Part shown: positions 50,497 through 58,563 of the stretch, in pieces
How positions within the stretch are numbered: the first letter of the stretch is position 1
Layout of the letters: each line of letters opens with the position of its first letter
Source: Clostridia bacterium
GTDB lineage: Bacteria > Bacillota > Clostridia > Oscillospirales > Acutalibacteraceae
DNA: 64,000 nt
Assembly: GCA_017473435.1 (NCBI GenBank)
Contig: JAFULG010000069.1
Span: 1 to 64,000 of the forward strand
Direction: 5' to 3'
Notes under the pieces: generated by a model
Database searches by the model: none
Told to the model about the DNA's origin: nothing
The model's input: the letters and a program-made list of their open reading frames with translations, nothing else
Made by a program: the position numbers and the translations under genes

Positions 50497-50883
50497 TCAA
50501 ATCTGGTTTCGCTCAATTTCTTCAATAAGAGTAAGAGTTTCAGGTGAATAGTAGTTTTTTATCGAGCTGTGAATTCTGCCGTGAAGAAATGGAACAGCGG
50601 CAATTATTACGATGCCTGAAATACAAAGCACTACGCCGACGGGCAGGGGACATAAATCCTTTATAATGCAGATAATGCTTGCAGCGGTAAAAGCTGTGCC
50701 CATAATACCCGTAAAGATTGAAGTCATAGTTGAAATGAAATCAACTCTTTTGTCAAGAGCACGTAATCTTTTCATTTTCTGATTTGATTCTTTTTTTGTA
50801 TATTTTTCTTTTAGCTGTTCAAGCTCATTGTTTGTTTCCCCCGAGTATCTTATTGAAAAGGCTTTGCTGTCGGTGTCTTTCAT
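50497..50883 (-). CDS. Small two-helix membrane protein downstream of the histidine kinase
   Basis: The 128-aa protein has a charged helical N-terminus of about 50 residues, two membrane helices (about 54-75 and 80-100) and a short cytoplasmic tail. No family is recognised. It starts 17 bp after the kinase stop with an AAAGGAG site, so it is co-transcribed with the two-component system and may be an accessory to it. Confidence 0.7.
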   Translation of the reverse strand: MKDTDSKAFSIRYSGETNNELEQLKEKYTKKESNQKMKRLRALDKRVDFISTMTSIFTGIMGTAFTAASIICIIKDLCPLPVGVVLCISGIVIIAAVPFLHGRIHSSIKNYYSPETLTLIEEIERNQI

Positions 50884-50900
50884 AGTATTCTCCTTTATTT

Positions 50901-51992
50901 TTAAAGGTTAATTTTTACGGTGAAGTTTGAGCCCTTACCGAGCTCACTTTCAACAATGATCTCACTTTTGGTAATATCGATTATTCTTTTAACGAGAGTC
51001 AGACCAAGACCGTTGCCTTCGGTGGATCTGGAAATATCGCCTTGATAAAACTTTTCAAAAATACGTCTGCCGGTTTCTTTTGTCATACCGCAGCCGTTAT
51101 CTACTATTGAAACAACGGCGAGGTTTCCTTGCTTTTTCAGGTTTACTGAAATTTTTCCGCCTTTAGGTGTGAATTTGACTGCATTTGATACAAGGTTTGA
51201 CCATACGGTGAAAAACAACTCCTCGTCACCTTCTATGAAAATGCTTTCGTCAAGGTCGGTAAGAATTTCAATTTCCTTTTCATCCCAGTTTTTTTCATAA
51301 ATCAGAATAGCCTGACAAAGCTGTTCGCTAAGATTAAACTTTTTCTTTTCGGGATAAATCTGCTGGTTTTCGAGCTTGCTGAGCTTGAGTATGCCCGAAA
51401 TCAGATCGCCGAGCTTTTTTGAAGCAGCTTGCATTCTTTGTGCACATTCTATTCTTTCCTGCTCTGAAAGCTCCGGATTCTGCAGCATAGCGGAATAGTT
51501 ATGTATAACGGCAAGGGGCGTTTTTATCTCGTGGGAAACATTTGAAATAAAGTCCGTTTTTAACGTTTCGGTAGAGGAAAGCTCCTCAGCCATTTTGTTT
51601 ATGTCCTCAATGATAAGGTCATATTCGTTGAAGGCTCTTTTTTTGTGTAGCGGAGATATTCTTACAGAAAAGTCACCGGAGGTTATTTTAGAAAGAGCAT
51701 CAAGAATCCTTGTAACAGGACGGCGTGTATAAATACGTTTTCTGATACCGTCAACAATGCTCATAAAAAGGCAGATAAAAAGGATGTTTAAAAGTGTGCG
51801 CAGAGCTCTTTCGCTCATTGTTCCGTCGGGGATAAGCACGGGATTTCCGCTGCCTTCAAAAAGGCTTCCGCTGAAGAAAAGCAGGAAGCTAACGGAAACG
51901 GCAAAGCCTGTTATTGCAAAATAGAGGAAGAATCGCCAGGGTGAAAAAATACTGTCCCGAAGTCGTTTGTCCTTCTTTTTATTTCTTCTCAT
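50901..51992 (-). CDS. Sensor histidine kinase
   Basis: The 363-aa protein has two membrane helices (about 17-40 and 63-83) with a short outer loop, a HAMP region (RRPVTRILDALSKITSGDFSVRI), HisKA with SNVSHEIKTPL (phospho-acceptor His), then HATPase with NLVSNAVKFTPKGG (N box), DNGCGM (G1) and GNGLGLTLVKRI (G2). Its ATG overlaps the response-regulator stop (ATGA). The short sensor loop suggests sensing of the membrane or a partner protein. Confidence 0.92.
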   Translation of the reverse strand: MRRNKKKDKRLRDSIFSPWRFFLYFAITGFAVSVSFLLFFSGSLFEGSGNPVLIPDGTMSERALRTLLNILFICLFMSIVDGIRKRIYTRRPVTRILDALSKITSGDFSVRISPLHKKRAFNEYDLIIEDINKMAEELSSTETLKTDFISNVSHEIKTPLAVIHNYSAMLQNPELSEQERIECAQRMQAASKKLGDLISGILKLSKLENQQIYPEKKKFNLSEQLCQAILIYEKNWDEKEIEILTDLDESIFIEGDEELFFTVWSNLVSNAVKFTPKGGKISVNLKKQGNLAVVSIVDNGCGMTKETGRRIFEKFYQGDISRSTEGNGLGLTLVKRIIDITKSEIIVESELGKGSNFTVKINL

Positions 51993-52660
51993 TTCAGCAC
52001 CGCCTTATAGCCAAGACCGTGAACGGTTACGATTTCAAAGTTTTCACATTCGCTAAGACGTTCGCGCAGCTTTGCCATATAAACATCCACTGTTCTCGGA
52101 CCTGAGGTTGTACTTGAATCCCAGAATTCATCCATAAGCTGTGAGCGGGTGAAGGTTTTGCCGGGGTAGGAAAGAAGCTTGTAAAGCAGGTTGAACTCTC
52201 TTGCGGTAAGTGGGATTTCTGTTGCTCCGAGCTTCGCGGTGCGCTCGTCCATATTCATGCTGAATTCACCGATAACAAGCTTTCGCGAGGCGGCAATTTT
52301 GCTTCTGCGTAAAACTGCTCCGATTCTTAAAACAAGCTCCTGAAGGTCAACAGGCTTTACTATGTAATCATCAATGCCCGTAAGAAAGCCTCTTTGCTTT
52401 GAAAAAAAGTCATCCCTGGCGGTAACGAAAATAATAGGCATTTCCGCATCGGTGGAGCGTATGCTTTTTGCAATTTCAAAGCCGTCGGTGTCGGGTAGCA
52501 TAATATCGGAAATAATAAGGTCAAAAACAGTACTGTACATATTTTCATAGGCTGCCTTGGCATCGAGTGCACCAACAGCATCGTAGCCGCTGATGTTGAG
52601 ATATGAGCACATACTGCGGCATAAATCTTTGTCGTCCTCAATAACAAGAATTTTAAACAT
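51989..52660 (-). CDS. OmpR-family response regulator
   Basis: From ATG 52660 (AGAGGTG upstream) the product is 223 aa. It has a receiver domain with EDDKD, DLIISDIMLPD (phospho-acceptor Asp) and PIIFVTARDD, the KPVDLQELVLRI segment, and a C-terminal winged helix (LTAREFNLLYKLLSYPGKTFTRSQLMDEFW...RTVDVYMAKLRERL...TVHGLGYKA). It is first in the operon with the kinase and the small membrane protein. Confidence 0.93.
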   Translation of the reverse strand: MFKILVIEDDKDLCRSMCSYLNISGYDAVGALDAKAAYENMYSTVFDLIISDIMLPDTDGFEIAKSIRSTDAEMPIIFVTARDDFFSKQRGFLTGIDDYIVKPVDLQELVLRIGAVLRRSKIAASRKLVIGEFSMNMDERTAKLGATEIPLTAREFNLLYKLLSYPGKTFTRSQLMDEFWDSSTTSGPRTVDVYMAKLRERLSECENFEIVTVHGLGYKAVLK

Positions 52661-52703
52661 AAAAACACCTCTGCAATTATTCAAATTTATTATATTACAA
52701 GAA

Positions 52704-52721
52704 TGTTAAGGTTTTGTTTAA
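52704..52721 (-). promoter_or_regulatory. Possible response-regulator box (TTAAAC-N6-TTAACA)
   Basis: On the minus strand, TTAAAC and TTAACA are direct repeats 12 bp apart. This resembles PhoP-type boxes of OmpR regulators and sits just upstream of a TATAAT (52691-52696) for the two-component operon. Autoregulation is inferred. Confidence 0.35.
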
Positions 52722-52939
52722 ATGAAGAAAACAATGCAAAAAAATCAGAACAAGGTTTTACCGTGTTCTGAAAGCTGCGGTTTATCAGCAGTCACGGTAT
52801 GCTGTGCCCCTACTCGGTCATATAGCTGTCCGGTCCGGAATAGCTGTTTCATTAAGATGAAGAAGCCGTTTTCTCGACCCAAAGGTATGCATATACTCCG
52901 ATGGCGAAAAACGGTAAAAAAGCAATGATGTAAAACATA
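52722..52939. other. Intergenic region without supported gene
   Basis: The stretch contains a TCAGAACA...TGTTCTGA palindrome (about 52744-52770). On the minus strand it holds a 28-codon ORF for a hydrophobic peptide (MFYIIAFLPFFAIGVYAYLW..., about 52855-52938), but no ribosome site precedes it. Other frames give only low-complexity ORFs. No gene is called. Confidence 0.4.
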
Positions 52940-53007
52940 TAAAAAGAAATAACAGATGCCCCAAGGCGTAGTTGCCTTGAAATGCATCTGTTATTATTGC
53001 TTTTTGT
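52940..53007. terminator. Bidirectional terminator after the M20 peptidase gene
   Basis: AATAACAGATGC and GCATCTGTTATT (12 bp perfect) enclose an inner AAGGC/GCCTT stem. T-rich tracts flank it on both sides. It ends the minus-strand peptidase gene. Confidence 0.85.
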
Positions 53008-53030
53008 TCTACGCTTAATGTAACAGTTCT

Positions 53031-54503
53031 TTACTCTGCGCTTGCTCTTCTTATATAGTTCTTAAAGAACCTGAGCGCATCCTCAAGGCAGGCAACGGGG
53101 ATCTTTTCATTTGTGCCGTGGGTACCTCTGAGAAGTTCAATACTTACTCTGAAGGGAGCGTAGCGGTAGATGTTATCGCAGATGGGCTCGTAGTTGTAAG
53201 CATCTGTTCCGCCCATTACAAGGTAGGGAGCGATGATTGAGTTGGGCTCAAGACCCTTGCAGATGTCACCGATGATTCTGAAGCTTCTTGAATCGGTGGG
53301 TGAGAACTTTGAAGCCTCCTTGGAGTTGAGAACGTTGATTTCGATATCCTTGTTCTTTACAACTCTTCTGATGTGGTCAACAAGGTCCTGCTTGGTCGTT
53401 CCGGGCATTGCACGGAAGTTGATTACCGCGCTTGCTCTCTGAGGAAGAACATTGGCGGCAGGACTGCCGTTAGCCATAGTTACGGCTGTTGTTGTTCTTA
53501 CAAAGCAGGCGCCGAAGGGGATGGCCTTTGCTACCTGAAGAATAAGAGGCTTAAGAAGAGGAAGGTTGCAGGTGATAAGACGTACGGGATATGTACATTC
53601 CCTGGCAACAGCGTCCATAAGGTCATTCATAAGCTGATTGAAGGAGGACTTGAACTGATGGTTTTCGATTTCTCTGATTGCACAGGCAAGCTGACCGAGT
53701 GCGTTGTGTTTGGGAGGCTGTGAGGAGTGACCGCCCTTGCCGTTTACAACAATTTCAATATCCGAATAGCCCTTTTCGGCAACGCCGATGCCGATGAGAT
53801 ATTTGTTTTCAAGCACACCGGGAACGCTGACAGGGATGATTGCACCGCCTTCGTCAACAACGCTGTCAAGCATGATGCCTCTGTCTTTGAGAGTTGTCAT
53901 AATGTCAAAGGCACCGTTCTTGTCATTTGCAACAACCTCCTCGTTGTCACCGAAGAGAAGATATACGTCTCTTTCCGGCTCGAAGCCGTCCTCGAGGAGT
54001 GCTTCAACGGATTCCATAACTGCGATAAGGTGGTTTTTCATATCGATTGTGCCGCGACCCCAGATGAATTCACCGTCGTCAACACCCTCAAATGCACCGT
54101 GTACCCAGTCCTGCTCAGTGCCGGCTGAAACGGGAACAACGTCCTGGTGAGCGAGAAGGGCGATAGGCTTAAGGTCAGCTCTCTTACCCTTCCAGCGGTA
54201 TATGAGGTTTGCAGGGGGAACAATTTCCTTTTCAAGCTTTTGGGCGATGAGAGGATAGGCCTCGTCGAGGAACTTGTGGAATTTTTCGAATTCCTTCCAG
54301 TCAACTCTTTCGGTTTCACGGTAAGAGATGGTCTTGAACTGAACAGCCTTTGAAAGATTTTTGCGGTATCTTTCTACATTGAATGCTTCCTCGGGCAGGG
54401 GAGCAAGCTCTCTTTTTTCGGGCTTATACAAAGCGGCATGAACAGCGTTGCTGGCCGCAGCGGCAAGAAGGCCTGCGCCGAGAATTTTTGTTGTTTTCTT
54501 CAT
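53031..54503 (-). CDS. M20 family metallopeptidase (CPS1-like)
   Basis: The 490-aa protein has an N-terminal hydrophobic segment (about 7-23), then the M20 motifs ALLAHQDVVPV (His and Asp), WGRGTIDMKN (bridging Asp), GDNEEVVANDKN (catalytic Glu pair), a dimerisation insert with GKGGHSSQPP, and a final HGTNEKIPV metal His. It resembles carboxypeptidase S and acyl-amino-acid amidases. Membrane attachment is likely. It is transcribed from a promoter that carries a 28-bp palindrome. Confidence 0.88.
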   Translation of the reverse strand: MKKTTKILGAGLLAAAASNAVHAALYKPEKRELAPLPEEAFNVERYRKNLSKAVQFKTISYRETERVDWKEFEKFHKFLDEAYPLIAQKLEKEIVPPANLIYRWKGKRADLKPIALLAHQDVVPVSAGTEQDWVHGAFEGVDDGEFIWGRGTIDMKNHLIAVMESVEALLEDGFEPERDVYLLFGDNEEVVANDKNGAFDIMTTLKDRGIMLDSVVDEGGAIIPVSVPGVLENKYLIGIGVAEKGYSDIEIVVNGKGGHSSQPPKHNALGQLACAIREIENHQFKSSFNQLMNDLMDAVARECTYPVRLITCNLPLLKPLILQVAKAIPFGACFVRTTTAVTMANGSPAANVLPQRASAVINFRAMPGTTKQDLVDHIRRVVKNKDIEINVLNSKEASKFSPTDSRSFRIIGDICKGLEPNSIIAPYLVMGGTDAYNYEPICDNIYRYAPFRVSIELLRGTHGTNEKIPVACLEDALRFFKNYIRRASAE

Positions 54504-54538
54504 GGGTAAACCCCTTTCTGTTATATATTTACCGTAAT

Positions 54539-54584
54539 ATTATATACCTGTCGGGGATATATTTCAATACCTTTTGAAATATAT
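54539..54584 (-). promoter_or_regulatory. Promoter and overlapping palindrome of the M20 gene
   Basis: On the minus strand, TTGAAA (54562-54567) and TATAAT (54539-54544) are separated by 17 bp. ATATATTTCAA (54557-54567) and TTGAAATATAT (54574-54584) form an 11-bp perfect inverted repeat with a 6-nt centre that overlaps the -35, a likely operator. Confidence 0.65.
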
Positions 54585-54615
54585 CGGCGGAGTTGGATGA
54601 GTGTCAGGGCAATAC

Positions 54616-54644
54616 TTGACACATTCCTCCTGTAGTGCTAAAAT
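54616..54644 (+). promoter_or_regulatory. Promoter of the 83-aa protein gene
   Basis: TTGACA (54616-54621), 17 bp and TAAAAT (54639-54644) preceded by TGc form a strong extended -10 promoter, divergent from the M20 promoter. Confidence 0.85.
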
Positions 54645-54678
54645 ATAGCGGTACAAGAAATTACGGAGGTAAAATATT

Positions 54679-54930
54679 ATGATGAGTAAAAAAATGGTGA
54701 AAATCATTTGTATCATTATGGCAGGGCTTATGATTCTCAGTGCCTGTGCAGTTCTGCTTCAGGTTTTTGCCGCTGATGAGGCTGCCGTTATTTCCGGAAC
54801 GGTTATACCGGATACCGGTGACAGCGATATGGATTACATCATTCCTGCAGGTATAGCCGTTGCGGCTGTGCTTGCAGTTGTTTTATGCCTTGTGCTTCCT
54901 AAAATTAAAAAGAAGGACACAGAGGAATAA
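54679..54930 (+). CDS. 83-aa miniprotein with signal peptide and sortase-like C-terminal signal
   Basis: The product has a hydrophobic leader (7-31, ending QVFA), a short exposed stretch, IPDTG at 43-47, a membrane helix (about 53-74) and a basic tail KIKKKDTEE. This order is that of an LPXTG-type cell-wall sorting signal. If both ends are processed, only about 14 residues would remain. LSAC at 20-23 also looks like a lipobox, but the sequence after it stays hydrophobic. A plain two-helix membrane peptide is the alternative. A GGAGG site and a strong promoter support expression. No sortase is in the window. Confidence 0.75.
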   Translation: MMSKKMVKIICIIMAGLMILSACAVLLQVFAADEAAVISGTVIPDTGDSDMDYIIPAGIAVAAVLAVVLCLVLPKIKKKDTEE

Positions 54931-54944
54931 ATTTTGTGATTTAC

Positions 54945-54976
54945 GGGCGGCAATCTGACGTCCTTTTTTTATTTTT
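54945..54976 (+). terminator. Terminator of the 83-aa protein gene
   Basis: GGGCGGCA-ATC-TGACGTCC (imperfect stem, a decayed copy of the 39805 repeat) is followed by TTTTTTTATTTTT, 15 bp after the stop. Confidence 0.65.
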
Positions 54977-55126
54977 CCGCGCAGGGAGTAACACCACGCA
55001 GGTCAGGGCTTATGCTGCAGCAGAAGCGCGGTGCGCCGAGTCCGTTTTGCATAGTTCTGCTTCTTGCTTTTTACGTTGTCTGTTACCGTTACTTTGAAGT
55101 TTTACTAAAAAAATTACGACTTTCTC

Positions 55127-55155
55127 TTGAAATTCTTTTCAAACAGTAGTAAAAT
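55127..55155 (+). promoter_or_regulatory. Promoter of the LCAT-like lipase gene
   Basis: TTGAAA (55127-55132) and TAAAAT (55150-55155) are separated by 17 bp, 37 bp before the start codon. Confidence 0.7.
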
Positions 55156-55192
55156 ATTTAATTGGAAAAAAACCTTAAAGGAGATGGAGATA

Positions 55193-57139
55193 ATGAAAAA
55201 AATAATCGCAGTATTACTCACGGCTCTTTTGCTTATGAGCCTTTGCTCAGCAGGGGCTTCTGCCGTGGCGGAGGATAAAAAGCTTACGGAATTTCCCGTT
55301 ATTATGGTGCCCGGTTATTCCTCCAGTGAGCTTTACAGACTTGACGAAAACGGCGAGGTTGTACACGTATGGGGCGACGCTTTCGGTCAGATAGGCTCTG
55401 CCGCTGAGGGTAAGCTCGGAGGTATAATTGCCGATGCAGGTATGTTCCTGCTTGCCGGTAACGTTGAGCCTATTGCTGAAAGACTCGGCGAGGGCTTTCA
55501 GAGAATTTTCGGTGATATGAAAACCAATCCCGACGGCTCAAGCTATTATGACGTTAAAAACTATATCAATACACCTGAAGAATGCTGTTATGCTACCCTT
55601 ATGGAAAAATATCCCGAGGGAAGACATCAGGCTGAGCCTGAAATTATGGCTGAGGTTATTGCTGAGGTAGGTGCTGAAAACTGCTTTGTTTTCACCTGTG
55701 ATTTCAGAATGGGCGCTGTCGAATGCGCTGAAAAGCTTAATAAATTTATTGACGATGTGCTTGATTATACCGGCAAATCAAAGGTTAATATCCTTGCAGT
55801 TTCTCACGGCGGTCAGATTACCGGTACATATCTTTCTCTTTACGGAGAAGAGGGTAAGGTAAATAACGCCGTGCTTACAGTTCCCGCTCTCGGCGGAGCA
55901 GGTATTGCTTATGATGCATTCAATTCTCCCCGTGAAGGCTTTGACTTCGGTGACGTTGCACTTATAGTTTTCATTGAGCACGGTATGCTTATTGAAGAGG
56001 ATCTTCACTACCTTGTTCAGGCAGGATGGCTCGGCTTCCTTGATGACCTTGCCGATGCTCTTGTTCCTTACGTAATGCCTGTTATGGGTACCTGGGGCAG
56101 CATGTGGGACTTTATGCCCCTTGAGTATTATGAGGATATGAAGGCAGAGCTTCTTGATGAATCGGAAAATGCCGAGGTTATCCGTAAGAGTGACTTTATG
56201 CATTATCAGATTCAGTCACCCGATGGTGATCTCTACTTCGGCAAGAGCTTTAAAAAAGCTCAGGATGCAGGCACGAACGTATATATCCTTGCAGGTTACG
56301 ATATTCAGATTGTAACGGGTATGCCTGTTTCCTCTGACGCTATTATAACAACTCATGCTTCAACGGGTGCAACCTGTGCTCCTTTAGGTAAGAGATTTGC
56401 TGACGGCTACACCCAGAAGGTCGATACCGGGTTTTATCAGGTTTCACCTTCAATGACAGTTGATGCTTCAACCTGCTATCTCCCTGAGCACACATGGCTT
56501 GTTGAGGACTATCATCACGGTATGACCTATAAGGATGAATATACAAGGTCACTTATGTATACCTTGCTTCTTAATGACGAAAGCTATGATGTGAATTCAT
56601 TACCCGGATATCCCCAGTTCCACGCAACAACCAATTATTCACACAGTATATTTGCAACATTTGACGGCGGACAGGAGGGCTATCTTACAAAGGATGCAAC
56701 AAAGCTTCTTGTAACAAACCTTTCGCCTTCAAAGACAATTACTGTTTTTGCCGCTAATGTATACGGTACAGACCTCAAGCTTGATTTTTCCCCCCTCACT
56801 CTTCTTCCCGGACAGACAAGAAGCATTGAAATTTCAGGTGAAATTCCTCAGGGCAGCGTGAAGAATTTTGAAATCGGCTTAAGCTACGGTATCGGCTCTG
56901 TTACTCTTGTAGGTGAAAGAATTTTTGAGTTTACGCTTATGAACGGTGATAAGGCTGAGTACGATTCCGAAAATCCTTTTACGGATGCTGAGCCTGTTCC
57001 CGAAATCGATAAAGTTCTTGACGAGGAAACCGACAGCCTTCTTACAAAGTTCGGTCTTAAGTATATTGCCTCTGTGCTTTATAATATTGCAATGACCTTT
57101 GTAAGCCTTGTTTACCGCATTATTGCAGTTGTCAAATAA
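55193..57139 (+). CDS. Secreted LCAT-like alpha/beta hydrolase
   Basis: From ATG 55193 (AAAGGAG upstream; an in-frame 22-residue extension overlaps the promoter) the product is 648 aa. The signal peptide ends AGASA (about residue 24). The catalytic part opens with FPVIMVPGYSSSELYRL (oxyanion region), and the nucleophile elbow is ILAVSHGGQITG. WGDAF and the FTCDFRMGAVECAEKLNKFID helix fit lecithin:cholesterol acyltransferase-type lipases. The last 25 residues (YIASVLYNIAMTFVSLVYRIIAVVK) form a hydrophobic C-terminal helix, perhaps a membrane anchor. The substrate is unknown. Confidence 0.8.
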   Translation: MKKIIAVLLTALLLMSLCSAGASAVAEDKKLTEFPVIMVPGYSSSELYRLDENGEVVHVWGDAFGQIGSAAEGKLGGIIADAGMFLLAGNVEPIAERLGEGFQRIFGDMKTNPDGSSYYDVKNYINTPEECCYATLMEKYPEGRHQAEPEIMAEVIAEVGAENCFVFTCDFRMGAVECAEKLNKFIDDVLDYTGKSKVNILAVSHGGQITGTYLSLYGEEGKVNNAVLTVPALGGAGIAYDAFNSPREGFDFGDVALIVFIEHGMLIEEDLHYLVQAGWLGFLDDLADALVPYVMPVMGTWGSMWDFMPLEYYEDMKAELLDESENAEVIRKSDFMHYQIQSPDGDLYFGKSFKKAQDAGTNVYILAGYDIQIVTGMPVSSDAIITTHASTGATCAPLGKRFADGYTQKVDTGFYQVSPSMTVDASTCYLPEHTWLVEDYHHGMTYKDEYTRSLMYTLLLNDESYDVNSLPGYPQFHATTNYSHSIFATFDGGQEGYLTKDATKLLVTNLSPSKTITVFAANVYGTDLKLDFSPLTLLPGQTRSIEISGEIPQGSVKNFEIGLSYGIGSVTLVGERIFEFTLMNGDKAEYDSENPFTDAEPVPEIDKVLDEETDSLLTKFGLKYIASVLYNIAMTFVSLVYRIIAVVK

Positions 57140-57146
57140 ATAAACT

Positions 57147-57177
57147 CGTAGGGGCGGGGTGTCAGACCCTTGCCCCC
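57147..57177 (+). repeat. CGTAGGGGCG-type hairpin acting as terminator
   Basis: CGTAGGGGCGGGGT and ACCC-TTGCCCCC pair imperfectly around GTCAG, followed by TTTGACTTTTT. It shares the CGTAGGGGCG start with the 42108 and 47230 elements and lies 8 bp after the lipase stop. Confidence 0.6.
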
Positions 57178-57208
57178 TTTGACTTTTTAAAAAAGGAGAA
57201 TTAAAGAA

Positions 57209-58009
57209 ATGGAAGTTGTGGCACAAAGAGTTTTCGACCCGTTGTATATCTGGCTTGATATATGCTTTCTTGTTGTTTTTGCGGGAATACTTTTTTACAG
57301 GAAAAAATATGCAACGCTGATAGTCGGCTTTCTTGCGGGTATACTTTATCAGATAGTTGACTACGGAATTTTTCACCTTCTCACTCACTCGAGAAGCATA
57401 TCGGAGGGACACAGCCTTTTCTGGGTGCTTTTGTGGATGAGTATGAGCTACGGATTTACGAATTTCACATGGATCTGGCTGTGGATTTCAAAGGATAAAA
57501 ATCTTTTTGAATATACCACACTGATACTCGGCTGGTGGCTTTGCTGTCCGCTTATCGTAAAAACCTTCGGAACGGGTGAAAACATAATCACAATTCAGCG
57601 CACAACGGGCGCATATCACGGATATATGGCAATCATCCTTTTTGTAGGATATCTGGGAATAATACTCTGGAACGTAAGCCGGAAAAAGAGAGAGGAAAAA
57701 ATCAATATGCCCTGGCTTCTCTCAATAGGTATTCTTGTGCAGTTCGGTTGGGAGGTAGGTCTTTTCCTCGGCGGTATCCGTTCGGCGGCTCTCACCTCCG
57801 TAATGGATAAGCTTGCTCCCATGGTTATCAACTCCCTGCTTGAAACCAATCTGGGTATGCCTTATATTTTCCTGATTTTTATTGCTGTTTCAATGAAATA
57901 TACTGAAAGTCTCAGAAAAAGAAAGACACCGCTTTCCTTTAAGGAGCGTATTATTGAAAACGGCAGAGAAAGGGTAAGAAGCGACGAAATAAGCGAATAC
58001 CTTGCCTGA
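57209..58009 (+). CDS. Multi-pass membrane protein of unknown function
   Basis: The 266-aa protein has about seven membrane helices and is rich in Trp and Tyr (FGLLWMSMSYGFTNFTWIWLWIS-type segment around residues 70-93). A conserved-looking GAYHGYM lies near 135, and a basic, charged C-terminus of about 35 residues follows. No family is recognised. An AAAAGGAG site lies 11 bases upstream of the ATG. It follows the lipase terminator repeat and has no obvious partner. Confidence 0.75.
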   Translation: MEVVAQRVFDPLYIWLDICFLVVFAGILFYRKKYATLIVGFLAGILYQIVDYGIFHLLTHSRSISEGHSLFWVLLWMSMSYGFTNFTWIWLWISKDKNLFEYTTLILGWWLCCPLIVKTFGTGENIITIQRTTGAYHGYMAIILFVGYLGIILWNVSRKKREEKINMPWLLSIGILVQFGWEVGLFLGGIRSAALTSVMDKLAPMVINSLLETNLGMPYIFLIFIAVSMKYTESLRKRKTPLSFKERIIENGRERVRSDEISEYLA

Positions 58010-58038
58010 ATTTAAAAAATTAAACTGAATAAAAAATG

Positions 58039-58071
58039 CCTCCCTTTGCAATAATAAAAGTACAAGGGAGG
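58039..58071 (+). promoter_or_regulatory. Hairpin that can hide the DUF1540 ribosome site
   Basis: CCTCCCTT (58039-58046) pairs perfectly with AAGGGAGG (58064-58071), which is the ribosome-binding site of the DUF1540 gene. The 17-nt loop is A/T-rich. If formed in the mRNA it would limit initiation. Confidence 0.5.
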
Positions 58072-58079
58072 TGTTATTT

Positions 58080-58241
58080 ATGCATAACGAAGGTGTAAAG
58101 TGTACTGTTAACGAATGTGAATATCATGTTGAGTGTGATAAGTGCAGACTTCAGAAGATTGAGGTTACACATGAAAAGACAAGCGCTGATGCTATGGCTG
58201 TTCCTCACTTCTGCAAGAGCTATCAGAAGAAGAACGGCTAA
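58080..58241 (+). CDS. DUF1540 family small Cys-rich protein
   Basis: The ATG at 58080 follows GGGAGGTG and opens a 53-codon frame: KCTVNECEYHVECDKC near the start and PHFCKSYQKK at the end. This matches DUF1540, with Cys at 8, 13, 19, 22 and 45 as likely metal ligands. The family is common in Clostridia, often in spore formers, and its role is not settled. Spacing is good and the stop is TAA. Confidence 0.87.
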   Translation: MHNEGVKCTVNECEYHVECDKCRLQKIEVTHEKTSADAMAVPHFCKSYQKKNG

Positions 58242-58268
58242 GTAAAGAGAAAACGAAAAGTTTTATTA

Positions 58269-58489
58269 AAGCTTTTACAAAAGCTTGCCGGTATCGTCGT
58301 CGAAGCGCGTTCTGCGGAGGATAAAGCGAGACGGCGATGCCGCAGCGGTCAAAATCGCTTGGCGCCGCTGACGGTGGCGTCCTTTCTGTCGGCTGTACTG
58401 ACATCTTTTCACACTGTGGGGAGCAATCAAGCTGATAAGCGATTTCGGAAACTGCAAGGGAGCAGGGGGCAGAGCCCCCTTATCTTTTT
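58269..58489 (+). repeat. Composite repeat: family-2 hairpins split by dispersed repeat family 1, copy C
   Basis: AAGCTTTTACAAAAGCTTGC (58269-58288) matches 47148-47167. At 47175 that sequence is followed at once by a GGGC-AGA-GCCC terminator hairpin, but here the hairpin AGGGGGC-AGA-GCCCCCT (58464-58480, T-rich tail) is 175 bp away. Between them lies family-1 copy C (58291-58362, minus strand), with CGCAGCGGTCAAAAT at 58341-58355. It looks like one repeat inserted in another. No gene is supported in the gap 58242-58563. Confidence 0.65.
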
Positions 58490-58563
58490 GTCACTCTTGC
58501 ATATTTCATATTCATATGTTATAATCAGAAGGATAAAAAATCACGGCATACAAGGAGAAAGCT

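Noticed and set aside
52855..52938. 28-codon minus-strand ORF for a hydrophobic peptide
   Set aside because: The sequence is plausible for a membrane peptide, but no ribosome site or promoter supports it.
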